DNA of 64,000 bases. Source: Taudactylus pleione. Lineage: Eukaryota > Chordata > Amphibia > Anura > Myobatrachidae. A model generated the notes under the pieces. That model worked only from the letters and a program-made list of their open reading frames with translations, made no database searches and was not told where the DNA came from. Made by a program: the position numbers and the translations under genes. Below, piece by piece: positions 24,378-35,408 of this stretch. Location: contig JAUIMM010000722.1 in the NCBI GenBank assembly GCA_031769625.1, forward strand, positions 372,001-436,000. Direction: 5' to 3'. Position 1 is the stretch's first letter, and every line of letters starts with the position of its first letter.

Positions 24378-26286
24378 CCTCTGGTCCCGCTTCCAAAAAT
24401 GCACGAAAAGACGTTTTTCAGAGCTACCTTCACACCGATTTTGGGCCATTTTAACCACAATGCAGCAGAGATATAGCCAATCAAAAGAAGGGTTCCTTGG
24501 AGAAATATACAGTTAATGGATACTTATGCTCCTCTGTTCCCACTTTAAGTCAATGGAGATTTTTTTATTGCTTTAAATGCTTGCAGTTATTGATCCATTT
24601 GGTCTACAATTATGCGACCAGTATGGCTGGAGAGCACTTGATAAGAACTACTTCCACACAAATTTTGGGCCATTTTGACTGTCAGGCAGTGGAGAAACAG
24701 CCAGTCAAAGAAAGGGATCCTAGGCTCCTCCAGTCCACTTTAAGTAAATTAAGATTTTTTTTTCTTTAAATGCTTACAGTTATTGATCCATTTGGTCTAC
24801 AATTATGCGACCATTATGGCTGGAAAACACTTGATAAGAACTACTTCCAAACCAATTTTGGGCCATTTTGACTTTCAGGTAGTGGAGAAACAGCCAGTCA
24901 AAGAAAGGGTTCCTAGGCTCCTCCAGTCCACTTTAAGTAAATTAAGATTTTTTTTTCTTAAAATGCATGCAGTTTTTGATCCATTTGGTCTACAATTATG
25001 CGACCAGTATGGCTGGAAAGCACTTGATAAGAACTACTTCCAAACCAATTTTGGGCCATTTTGACTGTCAGGCAGTGGAGAAACAGCCAGTCAAAGAAAG
25101 GGTTCCTAGTCTCCTCCAGTCCACTTTAAGTCAATTGAGATTATTTTTTGCTTTAAATGCTTGCAGTTTTTGATCCATTTGGTCTACAATTATGCGACCA
25201 GTATCGCTGGAACGCCCTTGTTCCCAGCTACATCCACACCAATTTTGGGCCATTTTGACAATCAGGAGGAGGAGAAACAGCTGGTCAAAAATAGGGTTCC
25301 TAGGCTCCTCTGGTCCCGCTTCCAAAAATGCACGAAAAGACGTTTTTCAGAGCTACCTTCACACCGATTTTGGGCCATTTTAACCACAATGCAGCAGAGA
25401 TAAAGCCAATCAAAAGAAGGGTTCCTTGGAGAAATATACAGTTAATGGATACTTATGCTCCTCTGTTCCCACTTTAAGTCAATGGAGATTTTTTTTTTGC
25501 TTTAAATGCTTGCAGTTATTGATCCATTTGGTCTACAATTATGCGACCAGTATGGCTGGAGAGCACTTGATAAGAACTACTTCCACACAAATTTTGGGCC
25601 ATTTTGACTGTCAGGCAGTGGAGAAACAGCCAGTCAAAGAAAGGGTTCCTAGGCTCCTCCAGTCCACTTTAAGTAAATTAAGATTTTTATTTCTTTAAAT
25701 GCTTACAGTTATTGATCCATTTGGTCTACAATTTTGCGACCATTATGGCTGGAAAACACTTGATAAGAACTACTTCCAAACCAATTTTGGGCCATTTTGA
25801 CTTTCAGGTAGTGGAGAAACAGCCAGTCAAAGAAAGGGTTCCTAGGCTCCTCCAGTCCACTTTAAGTAAATTAAGATTTTTTTTTCTTAAAATGCATGCA
25901 GTTTTTGATCCATTTGGTCTACAATTATGCGACCTGTATCGCTGGAAAGCTATTGTTCACAGCTACCTCCACACCAATTTTGGGCCATTTTGACAATCAG
26001 GAGGAGGAGTAACAGCTGGTCAAAGATAGGGTTCCTAGGCTCCTCAGGACCCGCTTCCAAAAATGCACGAAAATACCTTTTTCAGAGCTACCTTCACACC
26101 GATTTTGGGCCGTTTTAATCACCATGCAGCGGAGAAATAGCCAATCAAAAGAAGGGTTCCTTGGAGAAATATACAGTTAATGGATACTTATGCTCCTCCG
26201 GTCCCACTCTAAGTCAATGTAGATTTTTTTTTGCTTTACATGCTTGCAGTTAATGATCCATTTGGTCTACAATTATGCGACCAGTA
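23496..26286. repeat. Segmental copy d2 (offset 4596), about 2.8 kb
   Basis: Copy of 18900-21690. Private changes: GCGACCAATAAGGC near 23880 (shared with 22750), AAATAAAG at about 24012, GGGATCC near 24715, GGAGTAACAG near 26007 and GCAGCGGAG where the first copy has GCAGCAGAG. Confidence 0.78.
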
Positions 26287-29200
26287 TGGCTGGAAAGCAC
26301 TTGATAAGAACTACTACCACACAAATTTTGGGCCATTTTGACCGTCAGGCAGTGGAGAAACAGCCAGTCAAAGAAAGGGTTCCTAGGCTCCTCCAGTCCA
26401 CTTTAAGTAAATTAAGATTTTTTTTTTTAATGCTTGCAGTTATTGATCCATTTGGTCTACAATTATGCGACCAGTATGGCTGGAAAGCACTTGCTAAGAA
26501 CTACTGACAAACCAATTTTGGGCCATTTTGACTGTCAGGCAATGGAGAAACAGCCCGTCAAAGAAAGGGTTCCTAGTCTCCTCCAGTCCACTTTAAGTCA
26601 ATTGAGATTTTTTTTGCTTTAAATGCTTGCAGTTTTTGATCCATTTGGTCTACAATTATGCGACCAGTATCGCTGGAAAGCCCTTGTTCACAGCTACCTC
26701 CACACCAATTTTGGGCCATTTTGACAATCAGGAGGAGGAGAAACAGCTGGTCAAAGCTAGGGTTCCTAGGCTCCTCTGGTCCCGCTTCCAAAAATGCACG
26801 GAAAGACCTTTTTCAGAGCTACCTTCACACCGATTTTGGGCCATTATAACCACCATGCAGCGGAGAAATAGCCAATGAAAAGAAGGGTTCCTTGGAGAAA
26901 CATACAGTTAATGGATACTTATGCTCCTCCGGTCCCACTTTAAGTCAATGGAGATTTTTTTTTGCTTTAAATGCTTGCAGTTATTGATCTATTTGGTCTA
27001 CAATTATGCGACCTGTATGCCTGGAAAGCACTTGATAAGAACTACTTCCACACAAATTTTGGGCCATTTTGACTGTCAGGCTGTGGAGAAACAGCCAGTC
27101 AAAGAAAGGGTTCCTAGGCTCCTCCAGTCCACTTTAAGTAAATTAAGATTTTTTTTTTTAAATGCTTGCAGTTTTTGATCCATTTGGTCTACAATTATGC
27201 GACCAGTATCGCTGGAAAGCCCTTGTTCACAGCTACCTCCACACCAATTTTGGGCCATTTTGACAATCAGGAGGAGGAGAAACAGCTGGTCAAATATAGG
27301 GTTCCTAGGCTCCTCTGGTCCCGCTTCCAAAAATGCACGAAAATAACTTTTTCAGAGCTACCTTCACACCGATTTTGGGCCATTTTAACCACCATGCAGC
27401 GGAGAAATAGCCAATCAAAAGAAGGGTTCCTTGGAGAAATATACAGTTAATGGATTCTTATGCTCCTCCGGTCCCACTTTAAGTCAATGGAGATTTTTTT
27501 TTGCTTTAAATGCTTGCAGTTATTGATCCATTTGGTCTACAATTATGCGACCAGTATGGCTGGAAAGTACTTGATAAGAACTACTTCCACACAAATTTTG
27601 GGCCATTTTGACTGCAAGGCAGTGGAGAAACAGCCAGTCAAAGAAAGGGTTCCTAGGCTTCTCCAGTCCACTTTAAGTAAATTAAGATTTTTTTTTTTTA
27701 ATGCTTGCAGTTATTGATCCATTTGGTCTACAATTATGCGACCAGTATGGCTGGAAAGCACTTGCTAAGAACTAGTGCCAAACCAATTTTGGGCCATTTT
27801 GACTGTCAGGCAATGGAGAAACAGCCAGTCAAAGAAAGGGTTCCTAGTCTCCTCCAGTCCACTTTAAGTCAATTGAGATTTTTTTTTGCTTTAAATGCTT
27901 GCAGTTTTTGATCCATTTGGTCTACAATTATGCGACCAGTATCACTGCAAAGCCCTTGTTCACAGCTACCTCCACACCAATTTTGGGCCATTTTTACAAT
28001 CAGGAGGAGGAGAAACAGCTGGTCAAAGATAGGGTTCCTAGGCTCCTCTGGTCCCGCTTCCAAAAATGCATGAAAAGACCTTTTTCAGAGCTACCTTCAC
28101 ACCAATTTTGGGCCATTTTAATCACCATGCAGCGGAGAAATAGCCAATCAAAAGAAGGGTTCCTTGGAGAAATGTACAGTTAATGGATACTTATGCTCCT
28201 CCGGTCCCACTTTAAGTCAATGGAGATTTTTTTTTGCTTTAAATGCTTGCAGTTATTGATCCATTTGGTCTACAATTATGCGACCAATATGGCTGGAAAG
28301 CACTTGATAAGAACTACTACCACACAAATTTTGGGACATTTTGACTGTCAGGCAGTGGAGAAACAGCCAGTCAAAGAAAGGGTTCCTAGGCTCCTCCAGT
28401 CCACTTTAAGTAAATTAAGATTTTTTTTTCTTTAAATGCTTACAGTTATTGATCCATTTGGTCTACAATTATGCGACCATTATGGCTGGAAAGCACTTGA
28501 TAAGAACTACTTCCAAACCAATTTTGGGCCATTTTGACTGTCAGGCAGTGGAGAAACAGCCAGTCAAAGAAAGGGTTCCTAGTCTCCTCCAGTCCACTTT
28601 ATGTCAATTGAGATTTTTTTTTGCTTTAAATGCTTGCAGTTTTTGATCCATTTGGTCTACAATTATGCGACTAGTATCGCTGGAAAGCCCTTGTTCCCAG
28701 CTACATCCACACCAATTTTGGGCCATTTTGACAATCAGGAGGAGGAGAAACAGCTGGTCAAAAATAGGGTTCCTAGGCTCCTCTGGTCCCGCTTCCAAAA
28801 ATGCACGAAAAGACGTTTTTCAGAGCTACCTTCACACCGATTTTGGGCCATTTTAACCACAATGCAGCAGAGATATAGCCAATCAAAAGAAGGGTTCCTT
28901 GGAGAAATATACAGTTAATGGATACTTATGCTCCTCTGTTCCCACTTTAAGTCAATGGAGATTTTTTTATTGCTTTAAATGCTTGCAGTTATTGATCCAT
29001 TTGGTCTACAATTATGCGACCAGTATGGCTGGAGAGCACTTGATAAGAACTACTTCCACACAAATTTTGGGCCATTTTGACTGTCAGGCAGTGGAGAAAC
29101 AGCCAGTCAAAGAAAGGGTTCCTAGGCACCTCCAGTCCACTTTAAGTAAATTAAGATTTTTTTTTCTTTAAATGCTTACAGTTATTGATCCATTTGGTCT

Positions 29201-32200
29201 ACATTTATGCGACCATTATGGCTGGAAAACACTTGATAAGAACTACTTCCAAACCAATTTTGGGCCATTTTGACTTTCAGGTAGTGGAGAAACAGCCAGT
29301 CAAAGAAAGGGTTCCTAGGCTCCTCCAGTCCACTTTAAGTAAATTAAGATTTTTTTTTCTTTAAATGCTTACAGTTATTGATCCATTTGGTCTACAATTA
29401 TGCGACCTGTATCGCTGGAAAGCTATTGTTCACAGCTACCTCCACACCAATTTTGGGCCATTTTGACAATCAGGAGGAGGAGAAACAGCTGGTCAAAAAT
29501 AGGGTTCCTAGGCTCCTCTGGTCCCGCTTCCAAAAATGCACGAAAAGACGTTTTTCAGAGCTACCTTCACACCGATTTTGGGCCATTTTAACCTCAATGC
29601 AGCAGAGATATAGCCAATCAAAAGAAGGGTTCCTTGGAGAAATATACAGTTAATGGATACTTATGCTCCTCTGTTCCCACTTTAAGTCAATGGAGATTTT
29701 TTTATTGCTTTAAATGCTTGCAGTTATTGATCCATTTGGTCTACAATTATGCGACCAGTATGGCTGGAGAGCACTTGATAAGAACTACTTCCACACAAAT
29801 TTTGGGCCATTTTGACTGTCAGGCAGTGGAGAAACAGCCAGTCAAAGAAAGGGTTCCTAGGCACCTCCAGTCCACTTTAAGTAAATTAAGATTTTTTTTT
29901 CTTTAAATGCTTACAGTTATTGATCCATTTGGTCTACAATTATGCGACCATTATGGCTGGAAAACACTTGATAAGAACTACTTCCAAACCAATTTTGGGC
30001 CATTTTGACTTTCAGGTAGTGGAGAAACAGCCAGTCAAAGAAAGGGTTCCTAGGCTCCTCCAGTCCACTTTAAGTAAATTAAGATTTTTTTTTCTTAAAA
30101 TGCATGCAGTTTTTGATCCATTTGGTCTACAATTATGCGACCAGTATGGCTGGAAAGCACTTGATAAGAACTACTTCCAAACCAATTTTGGGCCATTTTG
30201 ACTGTCAGGCAGTGGAGAAACAGCCAGTCAAAGAAAGGGTTTCTAGTCTCCTCCAGTCCACTTTAAGTCAATTGAGATTTTTTTTTGCTTTAAATGCTTG
30301 CAGTTTTTGATCCATTTGGTCTACAATTATGCGACCAGTATCGCTGGAACGCCCTTGTTCCCAGCTACATCCACACCAATTTTGGGCCATTTTGACAATC
30401 AGGAGGAGGAGAAACAGCTGGTCAAAAATAGGGTTCCTAGGCTCCTCTGGTCCCGCTTCCAAAAATGCACGAAAAGACGTTTTTCAGAGCTACCTTCACA
30501 CCGATTTTGGGCCATTTTAACCACAATGCAGCAGAGATAAAGCCAATCAAAAGAAGGGTTCCTTGGAGAAATATACAGTTAATGGATACTTATGCTCCTC
30601 TGTTCCCACTTTAAGTCAATGGAGATTTTTTTTTTGCTTTAAATGCTTGCAGTTATTGATCCATTTGGTCTACAATTATGCGACCAGTATGGCTGGAGAG
30701 CACTTGATAAGAACTACTTCCACACAAATTTTGGGCCATTTTGACTGTCAGGCAGTGGAGAAACAGCCAGTCAAAGAAAGGGTTCCTAGGCTCCTCCAGT
30801 CCACTTTAAGTAAATTAAGATTTTTTTTTCTTAAAATGCATGCAGTTTTTGATCCATTTGGTCTACAATTATGCTACCTGTATCGCTGGAAAGCTGTTGT
30901 TCACAGCTACCTCCACACCAATTTTGGGCCATTTTGACAATCAGGAGGAGGAGAAACAGCTGGTCAAAGATAGGGTTCCTAGGCTCCTCAGGACCCGCTT
31001 CCAAAAATGCACGAAAATACCTTTTTCAGAGCTACCTTCACACCGATTTTGGGCCGTTTTAATCACCATGCAGCGGAGAAATAGCCAATCAAAAGAAGGG
31101 TTCCTTGGAGAAATATACAGTTAATGGATACTTATGCTCCTCCGGTCACACTCTAAGTCAATGGAGATTTTTTTTTGCTTTACATGCTTGCAGTTAATGA
31201 TCCATTTGGTCTACAATTATGCGACCAGTGAGGCAGGAAAGCACTTGATAAGAACTACTTCCACACAAATTTTGGGCCATTTTGACTGTCAGGCAGTGGA
31301 GAAACAGCCAGTCAAAGAAAGGGTTCCAAGGCTCCTCCAGTCCACTTTAAGTAAATTAAGATTTTTTTTTCTTTAAATGGTTACAGTTATTGATCCATTT
31401 GGTCTACAATTATGCGACCAGTATGGCTGGAAAGCACTTGATAAGAACTACTTCCACACAAATTTTGGGCCATTTTGACTTTCAGGAAGTGGATAAACAG
31501 CCAGTCAAAGAAAGGGTTCCTAGTCTCCTCCAGTCCACTTTAAGTCAATTGAGATTTTTTTTTGCTTTAAATGCTTGCAGTTTTTGATCCATTTGGTCTA
31601 CAATTATGCGACCAGTATCGCTGGAAAGCCCTTGTTCCCAGCTACATCCACACCAATATTGGGTCATTTTGACAATCAGGAGGAGGAGAAACAGCTTGTC
31701 AAAGTTAGGGTTCCTAGGCTCCTCTGGTCCCGCTTCCAAAAATGCACGAAAAGACGTTTTTCAGAGCTACCTTCACACCGATTTTGGGCCATTTTAACCA
31801 CAATGCAGCAGAGATATAGCCAATCAAAAGAAGGGTTCCTTGGAGAAATATACAGTTAATGGATACTTATGCTCCTCTGTTCCCACTTTAAGTCAATGGA
31901 GATTTTTTTTTTGCTTTAAATGCTTGCAGTTATTGATCCATTTGGTCTACAATTATGCGACCAGTATGGCTGGAGAGCACTTGATAAGAACTACTTCCAC
32001 CCAAATTTTGGGCCATTTTGACTGTCAGGCAGTGGAGAAACAGCCAGTCAAAGAAAGGGTTCCTAGGCTCCTCCAGTCCACTTTAAGTAAATTAAGATTT
32101 TTATTTCTTTAAATGCTTACAGTTATTGATCCATTTGGTCTACAATTATGCGACCATTATGGCTGGAAAGCACTTGATAAGAACTACTTCCAAACCAATT

Positions 32201-32310
32201 TTGGGCCATTTTGACTGTCAGGCAGTGGAGAAACAGCCAGTCAAAGAAAGGGTTCCTAGTCTCCTCCAGTCCACTTTATGTCAATTGAGATTTTTTTTTG
32301 CTTTAAATGC
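24038..32310. repeat. Module map, part 4
   Basis: Landmarks: S24038, L24232, S24581, S24774, S24967, L25161, S25510, S25703, L25896, S26244, S26434, L26627, S26975, L27166, S27514, S27705, L27899, S28247, S28440, L28634, S28983, S29176, L29369, S29718, S29911, S30104, L30298, S30647, L30840, S31188, S31381, L31575, S31924, S32117. From here on the L period is mostly 349 bp and S 193-194 bp, more uniform than in region 1. Confidence 0.92.
29369..29717. repeat. Chimeric L: L2 front, L1 body
   Basis: GCGACCTGTATCGC and GCTATTGTTCACAGC are L2 marks; CTCCTCTGGTCCCGC, GACGTTTTTC and ATGCAGCAGAGATATAGCC are L1 marks. The same chimera occurs at 35060 in the copied block. AACCTCAATGC near 29590 is private to this copy. 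Confidence 0.78.
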
Positions 32311-33199
32311 TTGCAGTTTTTGATCCATTTGGTCTACAATTATGCGACTAGTATCGCTGGAAAGCCCTTGTTCCCAGCTACATCCACACCAATTTTGGGC
32401 CATTTTGACAATCAGGAGGAGGAGAAACAGCTGGTCAAACATAGGGTTCCTAGGCTCCTCTGTTCCCGCTTCCAAAAATGCACGAAAAGATGTTTTTCAG
32501 AGCTACCTTCACACCGATTTTGGGCCATTTTAACCACAATGCAGCAGAGATATAGCCAATCAAAAGAAGGGTTCCTTGGAGAAATATACAGTTAATGGAT
32601 ACTTATGCTCCTCTGTTCCCACTTTAAGTCAATGGAGATTTTTTTTTTGCTTTAAATGCTTGCAGTTATTGATCCATTTGGTCTACAATTATGCGACCAG
32701 TATGGCTGGAGAGCACTTGATAAGAACTACTTCCACACAAATTTTGGGCCATTTTGACTGTCAGGCAGTGGAGAAACAGCCAGTCAAAGAAAGGGTTCCT
32801 AGGCTCCTCCAGTCCACTTTAAGTAAATTAAGATTTTTATTTCTTTAAATGCTTACAGTTTTTGATCCATTTGGTCTACAATTATGCGACCATTATGGCT
32901 GGAAAGCACTTGATAAGAACTACTTCCAAACCAATTTTGGGCCATTTTGACTGTCAGGCAGTGGAGAAACAGCCAGTCAAAGAAAGGGTTCCTAGTCTCC
33001 TCCAGTCCACTTTATGTCAATTGAGATTTTTTTTTGCTTTAAATGCTTGCAGTTTTTGATCCATTTGGTCTACAATTATGCGACTAGTATCGCTGGAAAG
33101 CCCTTGTTCCCAGCTACATCCACACCAATTTTGGGCCATTTTGACAATCAGGAGGAGGAGAAACAGCTGGTCAAAAATAGGGTTCCTAGGCTCCTCTGT

Positions 33200-33216
33200 T
33201 CCCGCTTCCAAAAATG
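33200..33216 (-). other. CENP-B box-like 17-mer (degenerate), one per L module
   Basis: On the + strand the site reads TCCCGCTTCCAAAAATG. The published CENP-B box read on the same strand is TCCCGYTTCCAACGAAG, so 14 of 17 positions agree. Of the nine bases held essential (NTTCGNNNNANNCGGGN) six agree: CGGG and the central A are intact, TTCG is not. The site starts 153 bases after each L landmark, as checked at 36, 1849, 3124, 11341, 12769, 30298, 45549 and 63389; in L2 the first base is A. Variants are CCCGCTGCC at 55611-55619 and CCCGATTCC at 63543-63551. It sits exactly at the fusion point of the two halves of L. It could be a decayed box or a chance resemblance; CENP-B binding is doubtful without TTCG. 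Confidence 0.45.
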
Positions 33217-33312
33217 CACGAAAAGACGTTTTTCAGAGCTACCTTCACACCGATTTTGGGCCATTTTAACCACAATGCAGCAGAGATATAGCCAATCAAA
33301 AGAAGGGTTCCT

Positions 33313-33341
33313 TGGAGAAATATACAGTTAATGGATACTTA
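33313..33341. repeat. Extra segment (about 28 nt) unique to L b half
   Basis: Between GGGTTCCT and GCTCCTC, S has only AG, while every L b half has TGGAGAAATATACAG followed by TTAATGGATACTTAT. The segment is present in all L copies with few changes (GTACAG for ATACAG, TAATAGAT for TAATGGAT). It works as a clean probe for L versus S. I do not recognise its source. Confidence 0.7.
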
Positions 33342-33374
33342 TGCTCCTCTGTTCCCACTTTAAGTCAATGGAGA

Positions 33375-33384
33375 TTTTTTTTTT
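33375..33384. repeat. Representative T-tract (one per full monomer)
   Basis: Each full monomer has one T-run just before GCTTTAAATGC or CTTTAAATGC. Lengths vary from about 8 to 12 T, or the run is broken as TTTTTATTTCTTT or TTTTTTTATTGC in subfamily B. Most of the 1-3 bp length variation between modules is in this tract. All tracts are T on the + strand. Phased A/T tracts once per nucleosome-sized unit are common in centromeric satellites; any structural role here is inference. Confidence 0.85.
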
Positions 33385-33395
33385 GCTTTAAATGC

Positions 33396-33588
33396 TTGCA
33401 GTTATTGATCCATTTGGTCTACAATTATGCGACCAGTATGGCTGGAGAGCACTTGATAAGAACTACTTCCACACAAATTTTGGGCCATTTTGACTGTCAG
33501 GCAGTGGAGAAACAGCCAGTCAAAGAAAGGGTTCCTAGGCTCCTCCAGTCCACTTTAAGTAAATTAAGATTTTTATTTCTTTAAATGC
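33396..33588. repeat. Representative short monomer (S), 193 bp
   Basis: Order of blocks: TTGCAGTTATTGATCC, GGTCTACAATTATGCGACC, a subtype-specific GGCTGGAGAGCACTTG, TTTTGGGCCATTTTGAC, GGAGAAACAGCCAGTC, GGGTTCCTAGGCTCCTCC, AGTCCACTTTAAGT, then a T-tract. By hand count a typical S has 76 G or C in 193 bases (about 39 %) and a single CpG, in GCGACC. Its 193-bp length is close to a nucleosome repeat. S is the presumed ancestral unit because both halves of L derive from it. Confidence 0.9.
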
Positions 33589-34324
33589 TTACAGTTTTTG
33601 ATCCATTTGGTCTACAATTATGCGACCAGTATGGCTGGAAAGCACTTGATAAGAACTACTTCCAAACCAATTTTGGGCCATTTTGACTTTCAGGAAGTGG
33701 ATAAACAGCCAGTCAAAGAAAGGGTTCATAGTCTCCTCCAGTCCACTTTAAGTCAATTGAGATTTTTTTTTGCTTTAAATGCTTGCAGTTTTTGATCCAT
33801 TTGGTCTACAATTATGCTACCAGTATCGCTGGAAAGCCCTTGTTCCCAGCTACATCCACACCAATATTGGGCCATTTTGACAATCAGGAGGAGGAGAAAC
33901 AGCTGGTCAAAGTTAGGGTTCCTAGGCTCCTCTGGTCCCGCTTCCAAAAATGCACGAAAAGACGTTTTTCAGAGCTACCTTCACACCGATTTTGGGCCAT
34001 TTTAACCACAATGCAGCAGAGATATAGCCAATCAAAAGAAGGGTTCCTTGGAGAAATATACAGTTAATGGATACTTATGCTCCTCTGTTCCCACTTTAAG
34101 TCAATGGAGATTTTTTTTTTGCTTTAAATGCTTGCAGTTATTGATCCATTTGGTCTACAATTATGCGACCAGTATGGCTGGAGAGCACTTGATAAGAACT
34201 ACTTCCACACAAATTTTGGGCCATTTTGACTGTCAGGCAGTGGAGAAACAGCCAGTCAAAGAAAGGGTTCCTAGGCTCCTCCAGTCCACTTTAAGTAAAT
34301 TAAGATTTTTTTTTCTTAAAATGC

Positions 34325-34673
34325 ATGCAGTTTTTGATCCATTTGGTCTACAATTATGCGACCAGTATCGCTGGAAAGCTATTGTTCACAGCTACCTCCA
34401 CACCAATTTTGGGCCATTTTGACAATCAGAAGGAGGAGAAACAGCTGGTCAAAAATAGGGTTCCTAGGCTCCGCAGGACCCGCTTCCAAAAATGCACGAA
34501 AATACCTTTTTCAGAGCTACCTTCACACCGATTTTGGGCCATTTTAACCACAATGCAGCAGAGATAAAGCCAATCAAAAGAAGGGTTCCTTGGAGAAATA
34601 TACAGTTAATGGATACTTATGCTCCTCTGTTCCCACTTTATGTCAATGGAGATTTTTTTTTTGCTTTAAATGC
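34325..34673. repeat. Chimeric L: L2 front, L1 end
   Basis: It is L2 through CAATCAGAAGGAGG, CTCCGCAGGACCCGC and AAATACCTTTTTC. It then has L1 CCATTTTAACCACAATGCAGCAGAG with AAAGCC and CTCTGTTCCCAC. Its partner at 39472 stays L2 to the end (CCGTTTTAATC). The switch lies in the shared ACCTTCACACCGATTTTGGG, at about 34519-34540. Confidence 0.78.
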
Positions 34674-35059
34674 TTGCAGTTATTGATCCATTTGGTCTAC
34701 AATTATGCGACCAGTATGGCTGGAGAGCACTTGATAAGAACTACTTCCACACAAATTTTGGGCCATTTTGACTGTCAGGCAGTGTAGAAACAGCCAGTCA
34801 AAGAAAGGGTTCCTAGGCTCCTCCAGTCCACTTTAAGTAAATTAAGATTTTTATTTCTTTAAATGCTTACAGTTATTGATCCATTTGGTCTACAATTTTG
34901 CGACCATTATGGCTGAAAAACACTTGATAAGAACTACTTCCAAACCAATTTTGGGCCATTTTGACTTTCAGGTAGTGGAGAAACAGCCAGTCAAAGAAAG
35001 GGTTCCTAGGCTCCTCCAGTCCACTTTAAGTAAATTAAGATTTTTTTTTCTTAAAATGC

Positions 35060-35408
35060 ATGCAGTTTTTGATCCATTTGGTCTACAATTATGCGACCTG
35101 TATCGCTGGAAAGCTATTGTTCACAGCTACCTCCACACCAATTTTGGGCCATTTTGACAATCAGGAGGAGGAGAAACAGCTGGTCAAAAATAGGGTTCCT
35201 AGGCTCCTCTGGTCCCGCTTCCAAAAATGCACGAAAAGACGTTTTTCAGAGCTACCTTCACACCGATTTTGGGCCATTTTAACCACAATGCAGCAGAGAT
35301 ATAGCCAATCAAAAGAAGGGTTCCTTGGAGAAATATACAGTTAATGGATACTTATGCTCCTCTGTTCCCACTTTAAGTCAATGGAGATTTTTTTATTGCT
35401 TTAAATGC
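35060..35408. repeat. Chimeric L: L2 front, L1 body (copy)
   Basis: Same structure as the module at 29369, 5691 bp away, with an ATGCATGCAG front instead of GCTTACAG. The two probably descend from a single switch carried by the larger duplication. Confidence 0.75.

Larger units (their letters stand above)
16691..28930. repeat. Array region 2, mosaic of subfamilies A and B
   Basis: A-type and B-type modules alternate in blocks. The L end is B-type (CTCTGTTCCCAC) near 16.69, 19.93, 20.86, 24.53 and 25.46 kb. It is A-type (CTCCGGTCCCAC) near 17.04, 17.58, 21.60, 21.95, 22.68, 23.80, 26.20, 26.93, 27.47 and 28.20 kb. The last GCCTGGAAAGC monomer starts at about 26975 and the last CTTGCTAAG monomer at about 27705. 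Three of the five directly adjacent L-L pairs and two clear chimeras (21648, 23114) lie here, so this looks like a zone of exchange between the two subfamilies. The borders are approximate. Confidence 0.75.
33200..33353. repeat. Rearranged half of the L dimer (b half), about 155 bp
   Basis: This half aligns with S through GGAAAG-CC-TT-TTCA-AGCTACC, CACAC-AATTTTGGGCCATTTT and GGAGA-A-AGCCA-TCAAA, and then AAGGGTTCCT. Relative to S it lacks about 69 nt (the end of AGTCCACTTTAAG, the T-tract, GCTTGCAG and the GGTCTACAATTATGCGACC block). It carries an extra segment of about 28 nt before GCTCCTC. 193 - 69 + 28 is close to the observed 155 once small gaps are allowed. The alignment was done by eye and the exact gap edges are uncertain. 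Confidence 0.75.
33047..33395. repeat. Representative long dimeric module (L), 349 bp
   Basis: The first part (33047 to about 33199) is an S-like monomer with the L-specific GTATCGCTGGAAAGC, GACAATCAGGAGGAGG and AAACAGCTGGTC. The second part (about 33200-33353) is a rearranged monomer. The module ends with CCCACTTTAAGTCAATGGAG and a T-tract. L modules retain more CpGs than S (GCGACC, ATCGCT, CCCGC, CACGA, GACG, ACCGA in this copy). All 92 L modules share this plan, so the dimer formed once and was then amplified. Confidence 0.88.
29400..34520. repeat. Segmental copy e1 (offsets 5691, 5884, 5148), about 5.1 kb
   Basis: It matches 35091-39667, the longest duplication in the window. The offset is 5691 up to the S at 30647/36338. 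It becomes 5884 from L30840/36724 because the second copy has one more S (36531). It becomes 5148 from S33589/38737 because the first copy has one more 736-bp LSS unit. Shared marks are GGCACCTCCAGTCC, GGTTTCTAGTC, ATGCTACCTG, CCGGTCACACTCTAAG, GGGTCATTTTGAC and GTTCCAAGGC. Confidence 0.78.

Noticed and set aside
31703..31712. GTTAGGGTT in many subfamily-B L1 modules, resembling the vertebrate telomere repeat
   Set aside because: It is a single hexamer created by a base change in AGATAGGGTT to AGTTAGGGTT. No tandem TTAGGG run exists anywhere in the window.
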